A stretch of DNA of 38,149 bases from Alphaproteobacteria bacterium (lineage in GTDB: Bacteria > Pseudomonadota > Alphaproteobacteria > Micropepsales > Micropepsaceae): positions 1 to 38,149 of the forward strand of contig JAGWNK010000038.1 in assembly GCA_028871345.1 (NCBI GenBank). The letters run 5' to 3'. This document shows positions 9,139 through 18,329 of the stretch, piece by piece. Under the pieces are notes generated by a model. That model made no database searches, was not told the origin of the DNA, and saw only the letters and a program-made list of their open reading frames with translations. Numbering within the stretch: the stretch's first letter is position 1; each line of letters opens with the position of its first letter. Both the position numbers and the translations under genes were made by a program.

Positions 9139-10044
9139 TCAGTCCTTCGCTTGCGCGGTGAGCGCCTTGTAGGCGAAGGCCGGCGTCGCGAACATCAGCC
9201 CGTAGAGGAACGGCGCCAGCAGGAAATTCGCGCCCATCAGCAGGGGCAGGTTGGCGGCCAGCTTGCGCATGTTCTCCGCGCTGTGCCGCGCCTGGGCGGC
9301 TTGGTCCTTCAAGAGCTCGAGATGCGGGTTGAAATACTCCGGCCCGAGAATGGCGAACTGGGCCACCATCGAGACCACGAGGATGGGCAGCGCGACGGCC
9401 AGCGAGATCGCGACGATGCGCCAGAAATTTCCCTTGGTCAGCCGCCAGCTGCGTTCGATCCCGTATTTCCCCTCCATGACGACGGAGGGAGCGACAAGGA
9501 ACGACAGGCGCACCATGATGTAGAGGAGCACCGGGCTGAGCACGAGGCCGATCAACACCGCAAAGGCGGCGCCCCGACTGGGTCCGGCGAGCCCGGCGGG
9601 CCCCGCCGGCATCAGCGAATTGACGAAGAACCCCAGGGCTGCGGCCAGGGCGATCAGCGCCAGGATGAAGAAGATCATCAGCACGTAGAGCCCGATCATC
9701 GCCCCCACCAGGCGGAATTCCATTCCCCCCAGGCCGAAGCGCAGGAACAGCGGCCGCTTCAGCGGATTGAGGATCTCGCGCGTGATCGCCACGGCGATCA
9801 CCGAGACGAGCACGATGCAGACCAGCTCGAAGAGGAACATGCCTGCCATGATGGGGCCCTGCCGCCCGATATCGCCGCTTTCCATGGCGGCCGCCAGGCC
9901 GGAAAGCTGCGGGCCGACGGCGAAATAACTGCCGACGGTCAAGGTCACGACGGGCAGCCAGACCAGCCCGATGACCTTCTCCAGACCCGCGAAAGTGAAC
10001 CGATACGCTTCCGCGATGGTCCTCGTCACCGGAATCTTGTTCAC
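9139..10044 (-). CDS. Polytopic membrane protein, paralogue of the next gene
   Basis: This 301-residue integral membrane protein has about six hydrophobic segments. It shares with its upstream neighbour the same start pattern (MNxIPxxxTIAxAYRFxF), the block SWRLTKGNFWRI near residue 212, and a C-terminal AYKALTA/AYNAVTA ending. The GNFWRI block resembles membrane domains found in glycerophosphodiester phosphodiesterase membrane-domain and related DUF families, but no catalytic residues were seen. Function is unknown. It overlaps the upstream paralogue by four bases and converges on nirK with a four-base gap between stops. Confidence 0.8.
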   Translation of the reverse strand: MNKIPVTRTIAEAYRFTFAGLEKVIGLVWLPVVTLTVGSYFAVGPQLSGLAAAMESGDIGRQGPIMAGMFLFELVCIVLVSVIAVAITREILNPLKRPLFLRFGLGGMEFRLVGAMIGLYVLMIFFILALIALAAALGFFVNSLMPAGPAGLAGPSRGAAFAVLIGLVLSPVLLYIMVRLSFLVAPSVVMEGKYGIERSWRLTKGNFWRIVAISLAVALPILVVSMVAQFAILGPEYFNPHLELLKDQAAQARHSAENMRKLAANLPLLMGANFLLAPFLYGLMFATPAFAYKALTAQAKD

Positions 10045-10961
10045 GCGTGCTCCTCAGCCTTTGCCGTCACCGCGTTATAGGCGGTTCCCGCCGCGCCCGC
10101 CATAAGCCCCATCAGCGCGATGCGCTCCAGCAGGTTGATCACGACGATCACCGGGATCAGCGGCAGCAGCGTGTGGATGAAGGCCCGAGCCGCCTCCGGT
10201 CCGTGGGCGTCTGTCGCGTGCATCTGCGCCAGGTGGCCCATCACGATAGGCAGGAACGTCATCTGGGCGATGATGCCGCCCACGAAGGCGACCGGCATGA
10301 TGATCAGGAGATAGATCACGAAGATGCGCCAGAAATTGCCGCCGCCGAGCTGCCATGAGCGGCCCAGCCCGATGCGGTTCTCGGCCACCACAACCGCGGG
10401 AATGAAGAAGGTCAGGCGGATCGCCGTGTAGACCCAGGCGCAGACTGCGCAGAGGATGAACACGGCCAGGACCAATCCGTTCCAGGGCTTGGGGATCGCC
10501 GCAAAGGCCAGGGCGTAGAACGCCGCGCAGGCTCCCGCCAGCAGCGCGCCCGCGAACATCACGACCAGCCAGCACAGGATGAAGGCGCCGGCCATCCGCC
10601 AGACATTGGCGCCCAGCGAGAAGTAGACGAACGTCATCGACGTCTTCTGCCCCAGCGCATGGCGCATGAGGCCCGCAATCATCATCGACACGGCGATGAT
10701 GGCGACGACGAAGAAGAGCGGCGCCATCGCCAGGCAGGGCCCGATCATCGCGAAGACCGCCTGCGGCGTGACGTCCTTGGCATGCAGCGTCGGGAAATGG
10801 CCGAGCAGCCATTCGTGCGGCACCACCAGATAGACCGCGCCGCCCATGATCGCCGCCATGAGCACGAAGGGAAGCCACAAGGTGCCGACGATGGAAACGA
10901 TCTTGGTGAACAGGAAGCGGTAAGCCCCCGCGATCGTCGTCTCCAATGGAATTCTGTTCAT
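10041..10961 (-). CDS. Polytopic membrane protein, first of a tandem paralogous pair
   Basis: This 306-residue protein has multiple hydrophobic helices, a MNRIPLETTIAGAYRFLF start, and the block RSWQLGGGNFWRIFVIYLL near residue 205 that it shares with the downstream paralogue. The pair arose by tandem duplication and has diverged widely between helices. No enzymatic motif was recognised. The four-base stop/start overlap implies coupled translation and possibly a heteromeric complex (inference). A divergent 185-base region separates it from the amidase gene. Confidence 0.8.
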   Translation of the reverse strand: MNRIPLETTIAGAYRFLFTKIVSIVGTLWLPFVLMAAIMGGAVYLVVPHEWLLGHFPTLHAKDVTPQAVFAMIGPCLAMAPLFFVVAIIAVSMMIAGLMRHALGQKTSMTFVYFSLGANVWRMAGAFILCWLVVMFAGALLAGACAAFYALAFAAIPKPWNGLVLAVFILCAVCAWVYTAIRLTFFIPAVVVAENRIGLGRSWQLGGGNFWRIFVIYLLIIMPVAFVGGIIAQMTFLPIVMGHLAQMHATDAHGPEAARAFIHTLLPLIPVIVVINLLERIALMGLMAGAAGTAYNAVTAKAEEHA

Positions 10962-11146
10962 GACTCATTCCCCCTTGCCCTGCGCCAGTTTCTTACTCTA
11001 CCCCGCCTTGGGTTTTGCGACAATTTCCCGTCCCGTGTGTGCGGGTGTCCAGCGGCAAAGTCGCATGGCAGCCAATTCGACCGACCCGGCTGCGGCATGA
11101 CAAGCGGGGAACGCGGCGCTAGAGTTCGTTAACGGGCGGAGGACTC

Positions 11147-12583
11147 ATGGGATTCGCCGAATACGACCGCACGGACGGTCTGGGTCTGGCGGAGATGGTC
11201 GCCGCGGGCGACACGACGCCGTCGGAATTGCTCGAAGAAGCGATCGCACGCACGGAACGCCTGAATCCGGCGCTCAATGCCGTCATCCTGAAGGATTACG
11301 AGCGGGCGCGTGCGGCTGCGAAAGAGACTCTGCCGAAGGGGCCGTTCGCCGGCGTGCCGTTCCTGTTGAAGGACATCTCCCTGATGTCGCAGGGGTTGCC
11401 CACGCGGCAGGGCTCGCGCTTCTTTCCGCCGTTCCCGGCCGATCACGATTCCTTCCTGATGACGCGCTTCCGCAAGGCGGGCTTCGTCGCGTTCGGCAAG
11501 ACGAATGCGCCCGAATTCGGGCTGCTACCGACCACCGAAGGCCGCTTGTACGGGCCGGCCCACAATCCCTGGAATCTCGACTGCACGACCGGCGGATCGT
11601 CGGGCGGTTCGGCCGCGGCCGTGGCGGCGGGCATCGTGCCCTTGGCGCATGCCAATGACGGCGGCGGTTCGATCCGCATCCCAGCGTCGTGCTGCGGCCT
11701 CGTCGGGCTCAAGCCGTCGCGCGGACGCATCTCCGCCGGACCGGATCTCGGCGAAGTGGTGGACGGTTTGGCCGTCGATCTCGTCGTCTCGCGCACGGTG
11801 CGCGACACCGCCGCAGCGTTGGACGTGGCGGCAGGCTATGAACCCGGCGATCCCTATTCCGCGCCGCCGACGCCGTCCTCCTGGCTCGCCGCCTTGCGCG
11901 AGAAACCGAAGCGGCTGCGCATCGGCTTTGCCGTCAAGCGCTTCGACGGCTCGCCGCTGCATCCCGACTGCGTCGCGGCGGTCGAGCAGGCCGCCAGGCT
12001 GTGCGCCGGACTCGGCCACAGCGTCGAGGAGGCCTCGCCCGAGCTCGACCTCGGCATGCTGGCGCCGGCGTTCCTGGCGATCTGGAGCGCCAACCTCGCC
12101 TCGCTGATCGATTACATCAAGCAGATGCTGGGACAGACCCCCGGGCCCGACAACCTGGAAGGTTATACGCTCGGGCTCTACGAGATGGGCATGCAGGTGA
12201 CGGCGGCGCAGTACCTTCAGGCCAAGATCCGCATGAATTACGTGGCCCGCCTGATGGCGCGCTTTCACAAGACCTACGATGTCTGGCTGACCTCGACGCT
12301 GGGCTCGCCGCCGCTGAAGCTCGGCACGCTCGACATCGACGAACGCGATCCCTGGAAAGCCATGATTCCCCAGATGGCGTTCGTGCCCTTCACCGCCGTG
12401 CAGAACATCACCGGCCAGCCCGCCATCAACCTGCCCTTGAGCTGGAACACGGCCGGCCTGCCCATCGGCGTGCAGTTCGTGGCGGGATACGGCGAGGAAG
12501 CGTCGCTCTTGCGGCTCGCCGCCCAGCTCGAGCAGGCGCAACCGTGGTTTGCGCGCTATGCCACGATCAAGCTGCCGGCCTGA
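11147..12583 (+). CDS. Amidase-signature family hydrolase
   Basis: This 478-residue protein is an amidase-signature enzyme, which cleaves C-N amide bonds with a Ser-cisSer-Lys triad. The lysine is K75 (FLLKDI), the cis-serine S151 (TTGGSSGGS) and the nucleophile S175 (GGGSIRIP). Overall pattern and length resemble the 6-aminohexanoate cyclic dimer hydrolase-like branch, but substrate specificity cannot be decided. GatA is less likely because there is no gatCB context. GGAGG lies five bases before the ATG. The gene is single, followed by a YbjN-domain gene after 90 bases. Confidence 0.92.
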   Translation: MGFAEYDRTDGLGLAEMVAAGDTTPSELLEEAIARTERLNPALNAVILKDYERARAAAKETLPKGPFAGVPFLLKDISLMSQGLPTRQGSRFFPPFPADHDSFLMTRFRKAGFVAFGKTNAPEFGLLPTTEGRLYGPAHNPWNLDCTTGGSSGGSAAAVAAGIVPLAHANDGGGSIRIPASCCGLVGLKPSRGRISAGPDLGEVVDGLAVDLVVSRTVRDTAAALDVAAGYEPGDPYSAPPTPSSWLAALREKPKRLRIGFAVKRFDGSPLHPDCVAAVEQAARLCAGLGHSVEEASPELDLGMLAPAFLAIWSANLASLIDYIKQMLGQTPGPDNLEGYTLGLYEMGMQVTAAQYLQAKIRMNYVARLMARFHKTYDVWLTSTLGSPPLKLGTLDIDERDPWKAMIPQMAFVPFTAVQNITGQPAINLPLSWNTAGLPIGVQFVAGYGEEASLLRLAAQLEQAQPWFARYATIKLPA

Positions 12584-12673
12584 GGGCACTCCGAGCCGCG
12601 AATGTCGCTTTGAAAGCCGCCCCCACAGTGACAATCTAGGCGTCGGCGCATCGGCGCCATACGGGGGTTTGAC

Positions 12674-13141
12674 ATGAAATATGGACACGTGGCCGCGGCA
12701 GCGGCACTGGCGCTTTGCATGGCATCCGCCGAGGCAGGTCCGATTCCGGCAGGAGGACTGAGCCTGAACGACGTCGCGGCCTGGCTCCAGAAGGCGGGAT
12801 ACAAGGCCGAGATCCGCACGGATTCCGACGGCAAGCAGAACATCTATTCGGGTGCGGACGGCAACGCCTTCCACATCTCGATGTACGACTGCAAGCAGAA
12901 CCTCTGCGGCTCGCTGCAGTTCTGGGTCGGCTTCGACACCAAGGGCACCTTCACCGCCGCCAAGGTGAACGAGTGGAATCGCAAGAACCGCTGGACCCGC
13001 TCCTACATCGACGACGCCAACGATCCCTGGCTGGAGCAGGACGTCGATCTGATTCCCGGCGGGTCGTACGAAAACCTGGATGACGAGTTCGCCATCTGGC
13101 GGGCCCAGCTCGGAGCGTTCCACCACGACATGAACCCGTAG
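12674..13141 (+). CDS. Secreted YbjN-domain protein
   Basis: This 155-residue protein has a clear Sec signal peptide (KYGHVAAAAALALCMASAEA, cleavage near residue 21). A YbjN-like domain follows: LNDVAAWLQKAGYKAEI, DGNAFHISMYDC, and KVNEWNRKNRWTRSYID, the usual W-N motif. YbjN-domain proteins resemble type III secretion chaperones in fold; periplasmic members are common in alphaproteobacteria and have no assigned role. Two cysteines (YDCKQNLCG) could form a disulfide. A GGGGGTTTG purine-rich sequence precedes the ATG. Confidence 0.82.
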   Translation: MKYGHVAAAAALALCMASAEAGPIPAGGLSLNDVAAWLQKAGYKAEIRTDSDGKQNIYSGADGNAFHISMYDCKQNLCGSLQFWVGFDTKGTFTAAKVNEWNRKNRWTRSYIDDANDPWLEQDVDLIPGGSYENLDDEFAIWRAQLGAFHHDMNP

Positions 13142-13198
13142 GCGGCGTCCGCCCGCTTCTCTGGCCCTGCCCCGCGCCGGTCGTGTAGGAATGGGCCG

Positions 13199-14536
13199 AT
13201 GGAACAGGGATCGCGGGTCATTCACGTCGTCGGCGGCGGCCTCGCCGGCAGCGAGGCCGCCTGGCAGGCGGCCCGCCGCGGCGTCGCGGTGGTCCTGCAC
13301 GAGATGCGTCCCGTGCGCCCCACCGAGGCGCATCACACCGACGCGCTCGCCGAGCTCGTGTGTTCGAATTCGCTGCGCTCCGACGACTGGGAGAACAACG
13401 CCGTCGGCCTGCTGCACGAGGAGATGCGCCACGCCGGTTCGCTGGTGCTGCAGGCGGCCGATGCGCACCGTCTGCCCGCCGGCGGCGCCCTGGCCGTCGA
13501 TCGCGAAGGCTTTTCCGCCGCGATCACCGCGGCGCTGTCCGCTCTGCCCAATGTCGAGATCCGCCGCGAGGAGATCGCCGAGCCGGCGCCGGACTGGGCT
13601 TCGACCGTCATCGCCACCGGGCCTTTGACCGCACCCGCCCTCTCCGAATTCATCCGCCGGCTGACGGATAGCGAGGCGCTGTCCTTCTTCGACGCCATCG
13701 CCCCCATCGTCCATCGCGATTCAATCGACATGGACAAGGCGTGGATGCAGTCGCGCTATGACAAGGGCGACGGCGCCGATTACGTCAACTGCGCCCTCGA
13801 TGAGGCGCAATACCGCGTGTTCGTCGAAGCGCTGCTGGCCGGCGAGAAGACCGAGTTCAAGGCGTGGGAGACCTCCACGCCCTACTTCGAAGGCTGCCTG
13901 CCGGTGGAAGTGATGGCCGCGCGCGGCATCGACACCTTGCGCTACGGGCCGATGAAGCCGGTTGGCTTGCGCGATCCGCGCGCCGCGGCGCGTCCGTATG
14001 CCGTCGTCCAGCTGCGCCAGGACAACGCGCTGGGCACGCTGTGGAACATGGTGGGCTTCCAGACCAAGCTGAAGCACGCCGAGCAGGTGCGCATCTTCCG
14101 CATGATCCCGGGGCTCGAAAACGCCTCCTTCGCGCGGCTGGGCGGGCTGCACCGCAACACCTTCATCAATTCCCCGCGCCTGCTCGACGCCGGGCTTCGC
14201 TTGAAGGCGCGTCCGGCGCTGCGCTTCGCCGGCCAGATCACCGGCGTCGAAGGTTATGTGGAGAGCGCCGCCATCGGACTGCTGGCAGGGCGCTTCGCCG
14301 CCGCCGAGGCGCTCGGCGCAGCCTCGCCGCCGCCGCCGCCCACCACCGCGCTCGGCGCCCTGCTGGGCCACATCACCGGCGGCGCGGATGCGGCGACCTT
14401 CCAGCCGATGAACGTCAATTTCGGCCTCTTCCCCGACCTGCCGCCCGGCGACCGGACGCGCGGCCGCGACCGCAAGAAGGTCATGGCCCATCGCGCCATT
14501 GGCGATCTGGCGACCTGGCTGGGTGAGACGCGCTGA
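13199..14536 (+). CDS. trmFO: TrmFO, folate/FAD-dependent tRNA m5U54 methyltransferase
   Basis: TrmFO methylates U54 in the T-loop of tRNA using methylenetetrahydrofolate and FAD. The 445-residue protein starts with the dinucleotide motif [14 protein letters not shown]. It carries the conserved [12 protein letters not shown] and [11 protein letters not shown] blocks, [11 protein letters not shown] containing the catalytic cysteine region, and a C-terminal [11 protein letters not shown] block. All are diagnostic. ATG 13199 gives the standard N-terminus. The gene faces the NDUFAF6-like gene convergently, with a palindromic repeat between them. Confidence 0.96.
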   Translation: MEQGSRVIHVVGGGLAGSEAAWQAARRGVAVVLHEMRPVRPTEAHHTDALAELVCSNSLRSDDWENNAVGLLHEEMRHAGSLVLQAADAHRLPAGGALAVDREGFSAAITAALSALPNVEIRREEIAEPAPDWASTVIATGPLTAPALSEFIRRLTDSEALSFFDAIAPIVHRDSIDMDKAWMQSRYDKGDGADYVNCALDEAQYRVFVEALLAGEKTEFKAWETSTPYFEGCLPVEVMAARGIDTLRYGPMKPVGLRDPRAAARPYAVVQLRQDNALGTLWNMVGFQTKLKHAEQVRIFRMIPGLENASFARLGGLHRNTFINSPRLLDAGLRLKARPALRFAGQITGVEGYVESAAIGLLAGRFAAAEALGAASPPPPPTTALGALLGHITGGADAATFQPMNVNFGLFPDLPPGDRTRGRDRKKVMAHRAIGDLATWLGETR

Positions 14537-14545
14537 CTGCCTTCC

Positions 14546-14600
14546 TCCCCCCCAAAGTTAAGGTCGATCCGGCGAGGCCGGATCGGGTGGGGGTCATGCC
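14546..14600. repeat. Palindromic intergenic repeat between convergent genes
   Basis: A perfect stem, GATCCGGC (14566-14573) with GCCGGATC (14577-14584), is flanked by a C-run on the left and GGTGGGGGTCATGCCA on the right. The same 16-base GGTGGGGGTCATGCCA occurs at about 23981. It may also act as a two-way terminator for trmFO and the opposite gene, though no T-run is present. Confidence 0.6.
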
Positions 14601-14611
14601 AGAGTGTACGG

Positions 14612-15304
14612 TTACAGCCTCCCCCGCTTCGCCGCCAGGAACAGCGTGATCTGCTTGCGCCACAAGGGCGGGTCGGCACGTTTCAGATACAGCCCGACCA
14701 GCGACGCCGGCAGGAAGGCCGCCAGCGCCTCGGGCGGAATCGCCTGCCGCCGCGCCGCCGCCAGATGCGCCTTCGCCGCCGCCGGCAGTTCGGTCTCCAC
14801 CTTAGCGAACATCGCGCCGCGGCGCCCGGCCAGCGCATAAGCGATGCCTGCCTCGCGCGCCAGCTCGTCGCTCGCCCCGCCCAGGATGCGCGCCGCCAGC
14901 CCCATCAGCGTGCCCGACGTGCCCTCCGCATGGGCTGTCGCCTCTTCCGTGTCGGCGAACGGCTCGTGATCGACCTCGCGATGGCGCCCGTCGATGATGC
15001 GCGCGAACGAAGCCGCCGGCAGGTCGTGCACCGCCAGGGTCTCGCACAAAGCCCGCGCCACGTCGTGGGGGCGCGGGGAGCCGGCGCGGGCGCCGTCGAC
15101 GGTCTCCTGCCACCATGCCAGACGGATGGCGCCGATCATCGGCTCGTGCGCCACGACGGGTACGCGCGCCACTTCGTAATAGAAGGCGTAGAGCGCGAAG
15201 AGGAACGGCCGCTTGGCGGCGGGCGCGAACAGCGTCGCCACATAGCGGTCGGGATCGTGGCGGCGGACAAGTTCCTCGCAGGTGGCGAACGGCGATGCGG
15301 TCAT
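14612..15304 (-). CDS. Squalene/phytoene synthase-family protein, NDUFAF6-like
   Basis: This 230-residue protein belongs to the squalene/phytoene synthase superfamily: FLFALYAFYYEVARV, MIGAIRLAWWQETVDG, and GTSGTLMGLAARILG. It lacks the clear Asp-rich DxxxD motifs of true prenyl synthases and is short. This matches the mitochondrial complex I assembly factor NDUFAF6 and its alphaproteobacterial relatives. A complex I role is inference from the family. In related genomes it commonly lies in the yajC-secD-secF neighbourhood, as here. The ATG at 15304 is chosen over one at 15361 because homology begins just after it. Confidence 0.78.
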   Translation of the reverse strand: MTASPFATCEELVRRHDPDRYVATLFAPAAKRPFLFALYAFYYEVARVPVVAHEPMIGAIRLAWWQETVDGARAGSPRPHDVARALCETLAVHDLPAASFARIIDGRHREVDHEPFADTEEATAHAEGTSGTLMGLAARILGGASDELAREAGIAYALAGRRGAMFAKVETELPAAAKAHLAAARRQAIPPEALAAFLPASLVGLYLKRADPPLWRKQITLFLAAKRGRL

Positions 15305-15416
15305 GGCCGATCTTAGCGCGCTGCGTTCCGATCGATGCAAGGTCCGGCATGGCAATCGCACACCAGGCGAGAGCCGTAAGCGATTGCCTGCTATTCAAGG
15401 AACGGAAACCGCCCCC

Positions 15417-16031
15417 TCAATAGATGTTCTGCGCCGCGACCATTGCAAACAGCATCGGGATCGACAGCATGGTGTTGATGCGGCTGTAGGTGCCCGCCGT
15501 CCTGGCCGCCGCCGCCTTGTCGTCGGCGGAGAGGCTGGCGAACCGGTCGCCGATGTTCAGCGCCTTCTGCTGATTCGGCCAGATGATGAACCAGACATTG
15601 AACCACATGATGGTGCCGAGCCACATGCCGATGCCGATCGAGATGGCCTTGGGGTCGGCGAAGCCTTCGTCGGAATCGAGCAGGTAGGCGTGCCCCAGAT
15701 AGCCGTTGAGCTGGGCCAGGATGATGCCGAACACGATGGTCGACATGGCGGCCCAGCGGAACCAGAACAGCGCCGCCGGCGTGATGTACTTGCCCAGCGC
15801 CGGACGCAGCTCGGCGGGGATCTGCGGCGTGGTGGGCGCCGACACGAAGTTGAAGTACCACAACAGGCCGATCCACATGACGCCCGACAGCACGTGCAGC
15901 CAGCGCACGAAGAACGGCCAGAACGACGCGGCATCGAAGCCCTGGATCTCGACATAGAGCACGAACATGAGGACCGCGAGCAGGATGCCCACGATCACCG
16001 TGTTGCGCAGGTTGGAAAAGAATGCGGCCAT
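15417..16031 (-). CDS. PuuD/urate-oxidase N-terminal-type membrane domain protein
   Basis: This 204-residue membrane protein matches the N-terminal domain of the urate hydroxylase PuuD family. Blocks include FVRWLHVLSGVMWIGLLWYFNF, AALFWFRWAAM, and WFNVWFIIWPNQQKAL. PuuD itself has about 400 residues, with a C-terminal cytochrome c domain; that domain is absent here, so the protein is a stand-alone membrane unit. Conserved histidines in the helices suggest haem or quinone contact, but urate activity should not be assumed. GGGGAGGG precedes ATG 16031. It sits where secF would be expected behind secD. Confidence 0.78.
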   Translation of the reverse strand: MAAFFSNLRNTVIVGILLAVLMFVLYVEIQGFDAASFWPFFVRWLHVLSGVMWIGLLWYFNFVSAPTTPQIPAELRPALGKYITPAALFWFRWAAMSTIVFGIILAQLNGYLGHAYLLDSDEGFADPKAISIGIGMWLGTIMWFNVWFIIWPNQQKALNIGDRFASLSADDKAAAARTAGTYSRINTMLSIPMLFAMVAAQNIY

Positions 16032-16131
16032 CGCGATGCCCTCCCCAGGCGCCTGATTCACCGGGGCAAGCTTACCGCAATTCGCGCCAATGCCGAGACC
16101 GTCTGCGGTACCGACAAAACCGCCCGGTCCG

Positions 16132-17745
16132 CTAGATGATCAGCTTCTTGGGCTTGGCCACGTGCAGCCAGCCGATGACGATCAGCCGCGTCACCATCAC
16201 CGCCGTGAAGAACGAGGTGATGATGCCCAGACCTAACGTTACGGCAAAGCCGCGCACAGGGCCGGAACCCAGCTCGAACAGAATCAGGGCGGCGATCAAG
16301 TGGGTGGCGTTGGCGTCAATGATTGTGGCGATGGCGCGCCGCTCGCCGGTGTCGATGGAACCGAGCATGCTGCGCCCGTTGCGCTGCTCCTCGCGCATGC
16401 GCTCGAAGATCAGCACGTTGGCGTCCACCGCCATGCCCATGGTGAGCACGATGCCCGCGATGCCCGGCAGCGTCAGGGTGGCGCCCAGCGTCGTCAGCAC
16501 GGCCAGGAGCAGGATCAGGTTCAGGCCCATGGCGATGTCCGCGAAGATGCCGAACAGGCCGTAGCGCAGGAACATGAAGAAGGCGACCAGGATGAGGCCC
16601 GCGACGGTGGCGACGCTGCCGGCGTCGATGGAGTCGCGTCCGAGCTCGGGGCCGACCGTCGTCTGCTCGATCGGCTTGAGGGGCGCGGGCAGCGCGCCGG
16701 CCCGCAGCATGGCGGCGAGGTCGTTGGCGGTCTGGACGGTGAAGCTGCCCTTGATGATGGCCTGGCCGCCCAGGATCGGTTCGTCGATGCGCGGCGCGGT
16801 CAGCACCGTCTTGTCGAGCACGATGGCGAAGCGCCGCCCCACATTGTCCTTGGTGATGTCGGCAAATTCCTTGGCGCCCACGCTGTCGAACTTCAGGGTC
16901 ACCACCACGAGGCCGGTCTGCTGGTCGGTGGTCCAGCCGGCGTCCTTCAGGCGGTCGCCCGAGATCAGCACGCGCTTCTCCACCAGGACCGGCGGCGGCT
17001 GCTGGCCGGTGCGGTCCTTCTGTTCCGGCAGCAGCTCGTCGCCGATCGGCACCGCGCCGCGCATGGCGGCCACGGTGTCCGCGGTGTCGTCGACCATCTG
17101 GAACGTCATCTTGGCCGTGGTCTGCAGGATCTGCAGCAGATGGCTGGGATCGCGCAGGCCCGGGACCTGCACGATGATGCGGTCGCTGCCCTGCTGCTCG
17201 ATCGACGGCTCCTTGGTGCCCAGTTCGTCGACGCGCTTGCGCACGACTTCGATCGACCGGCTGACGACGTCTTCCTTGACGTATTTCTTGTAGGCGTCCG
17301 ACATCTTGAGGGTGACGGTGCTCTGGCCCGGCTGGGTGATGTCGTACTGGCGGGCGCCGCCGAAGGTGGCCCCGCCGACCGTCGAGTTGAGCCCCTTGAT
17401 CAGCTCGAGCGCCGTGTCGAACTGGGCGGTGTCGATGATCTGTACCGAGATTGTTTCGCCGCTTCCGGGGATGAACTTGTAGGCGACGTGCTCCTTGCGC
17501 AGGGTGCGGCGGATGTCGCCCACCATGGAATCCATGCGGTCCTTGATGACCTGGTCGAACTCCACTTCCAGCAGCACCGAGGAGCCGCCCTGCAGGTCGA
17601 GGCCCAGGCTGACGGTGCTCGTGGGCAGCCAGCTCGGCAGCTTGGCGCGGATGTTGTCGGGAAGGGCGTTGGGCATCGCGAACAGAATGCCCGCCACGAT
17701 GATCGTCGCCACGACGATGCGGACCCAGGCGGAAACCTGCAGCAT
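16132..17745 (-). CDS. secD: SecD, Sec translocase accessory subunit
   Basis: SecD works with SecF and YajC, using the proton gradient to help pull exported proteins through SecYEG. The 537-residue protein has one N-terminal helix, the LGLDLQGGSSVLLEV motif, periplasmic P1 region, and a C-terminal five-helix block with GMAVDANVLIFERMREE, the RND-type signature. ATG 17745 (MLQVSAWVR) is preferred over an upstream in-frame start because that extension is not family-like. yajC lies 176 bases upstream on the same strand. No secF follows: the next gene is a PuuD-type protein 100 bases away. Confidence 0.95.
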   Translation of the reverse strand: MLQVSAWVRIVVATIIVAGILFAMPNALPDNIRAKLPSWLPTSTVSLGLDLQGGSSVLLEVEFDQVIKDRMDSMVGDIRRTLRKEHVAYKFIPGSGETISVQIIDTAQFDTALELIKGLNSTVGGATFGGARQYDITQPGQSTVTLKMSDAYKKYVKEDVVSRSIEVVRKRVDELGTKEPSIEQQGSDRIIVQVPGLRDPSHLLQILQTTAKMTFQMVDDTADTVAAMRGAVPIGDELLPEQKDRTGQQPPPVLVEKRVLISGDRLKDAGWTTDQQTGLVVVTLKFDSVGAKEFADITKDNVGRRFAIVLDKTVLTAPRIDEPILGGQAIIKGSFTVQTANDLAAMLRAGALPAPLKPIEQTTVGPELGRDSIDAGSVATVAGLILVAFFMFLRYGLFGIFADIAMGLNLILLLAVLTTLGATLTLPGIAGIVLTMGMAVDANVLIFERMREEQRNGRSMLGSIDTGERRAIATIIDANATHLIAALILFELGSGPVRGFAVTLGLGIITSFFTAVMVTRLIVIGWLHVAKPKKLII

Positions 17746-17921
17746 GTTTAGTACCCGACCTTCGAATGTAAGCCAGTCGTTCCCGGCCGAACGATCCGCC
17801 GGGATCGCGGGGGGAAGGGAATCCATATGTTGCACGGAGTTCTGGATGCCCTTCCCTCGCATGAAGCGCAGGCTTCACGCTCGCCGGGCATGACAGGGAA
17901 ATAATTGGGAAACACCATGGC

Positions 17922-18227
17922 CTACTTGTCTGCCTTGGCTTCGACGGGCTGCGTCTTGGCGCGCACCTCGGTGAGGGCGCCGCGCAGCACGCGCACCTGC
18001 ACGTTGTCGGCGATCTCGACGGCGATCTCGGCGTCGTCCTTCTGCGGCACCTTGGACACCCTTCCGACGATGCCCGCCGACAGCACCACGGTGTCGCCGC
18101 GGCGCAGGTTGTTCACCGCTTCGCGCAGCTTTTTCTGCTGCTGCTGTTGCGGGCGCCAGACCAGGAAGTAGAAGATCGCCGCCACGGCGATCAGCATCGG
18201 GATGGGAGAGGCCAGGAATTCCTGCAT
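17922..18227 (-). CDS. yajC: YajC, Sec translocase accessory protein
   Basis: This 101-residue protein has one N-terminal membrane helix (PMLIAVAAIFYFLVWRP), the polyglutamine QQQQQKKLREAV segment, and the soluble NLRRGDTVVLSAGIVGRV block of the YajC family. YajC associates with SecDF at the inner membrane. It is the first gene of the yajC-secD unit and faces the DUF815 gene divergently across about 100 bases, which must carry promoters for both directions. Confidence 0.95.
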   Translation of the reverse strand: MQEFLASPIPMLIAVAAIFYFLVWRPQQQQQKKLREAVNNLRRGDTVVLSAGIVGRVSKVPQKDDAEIAVEIADNVQVRVLRGALTEVRAKTQPVEAKADK

Positions 18228-18329
18228 GAGAGAGTCCGGTTGGCCGGCAGGGGCCGGCGAGGCTGCGTAGGGCGCGGACTATAGCCGTGCCTTTCACCTT
18301 TGCAACTCTGTAGAATCAAAGGATTAGCG

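Noticed and set aside
16300..17751. 483-codon frame antisense to secD
   Set aside because: It repeats the same shadow pattern; secD has full family motifs over the same bases.
17863..17878. TGAAGC/GCTTCA hairpin between yajC and secD
   Set aside because: Short stem without a T-run; it lies inside what is probably one operon, so a terminator is not supported.
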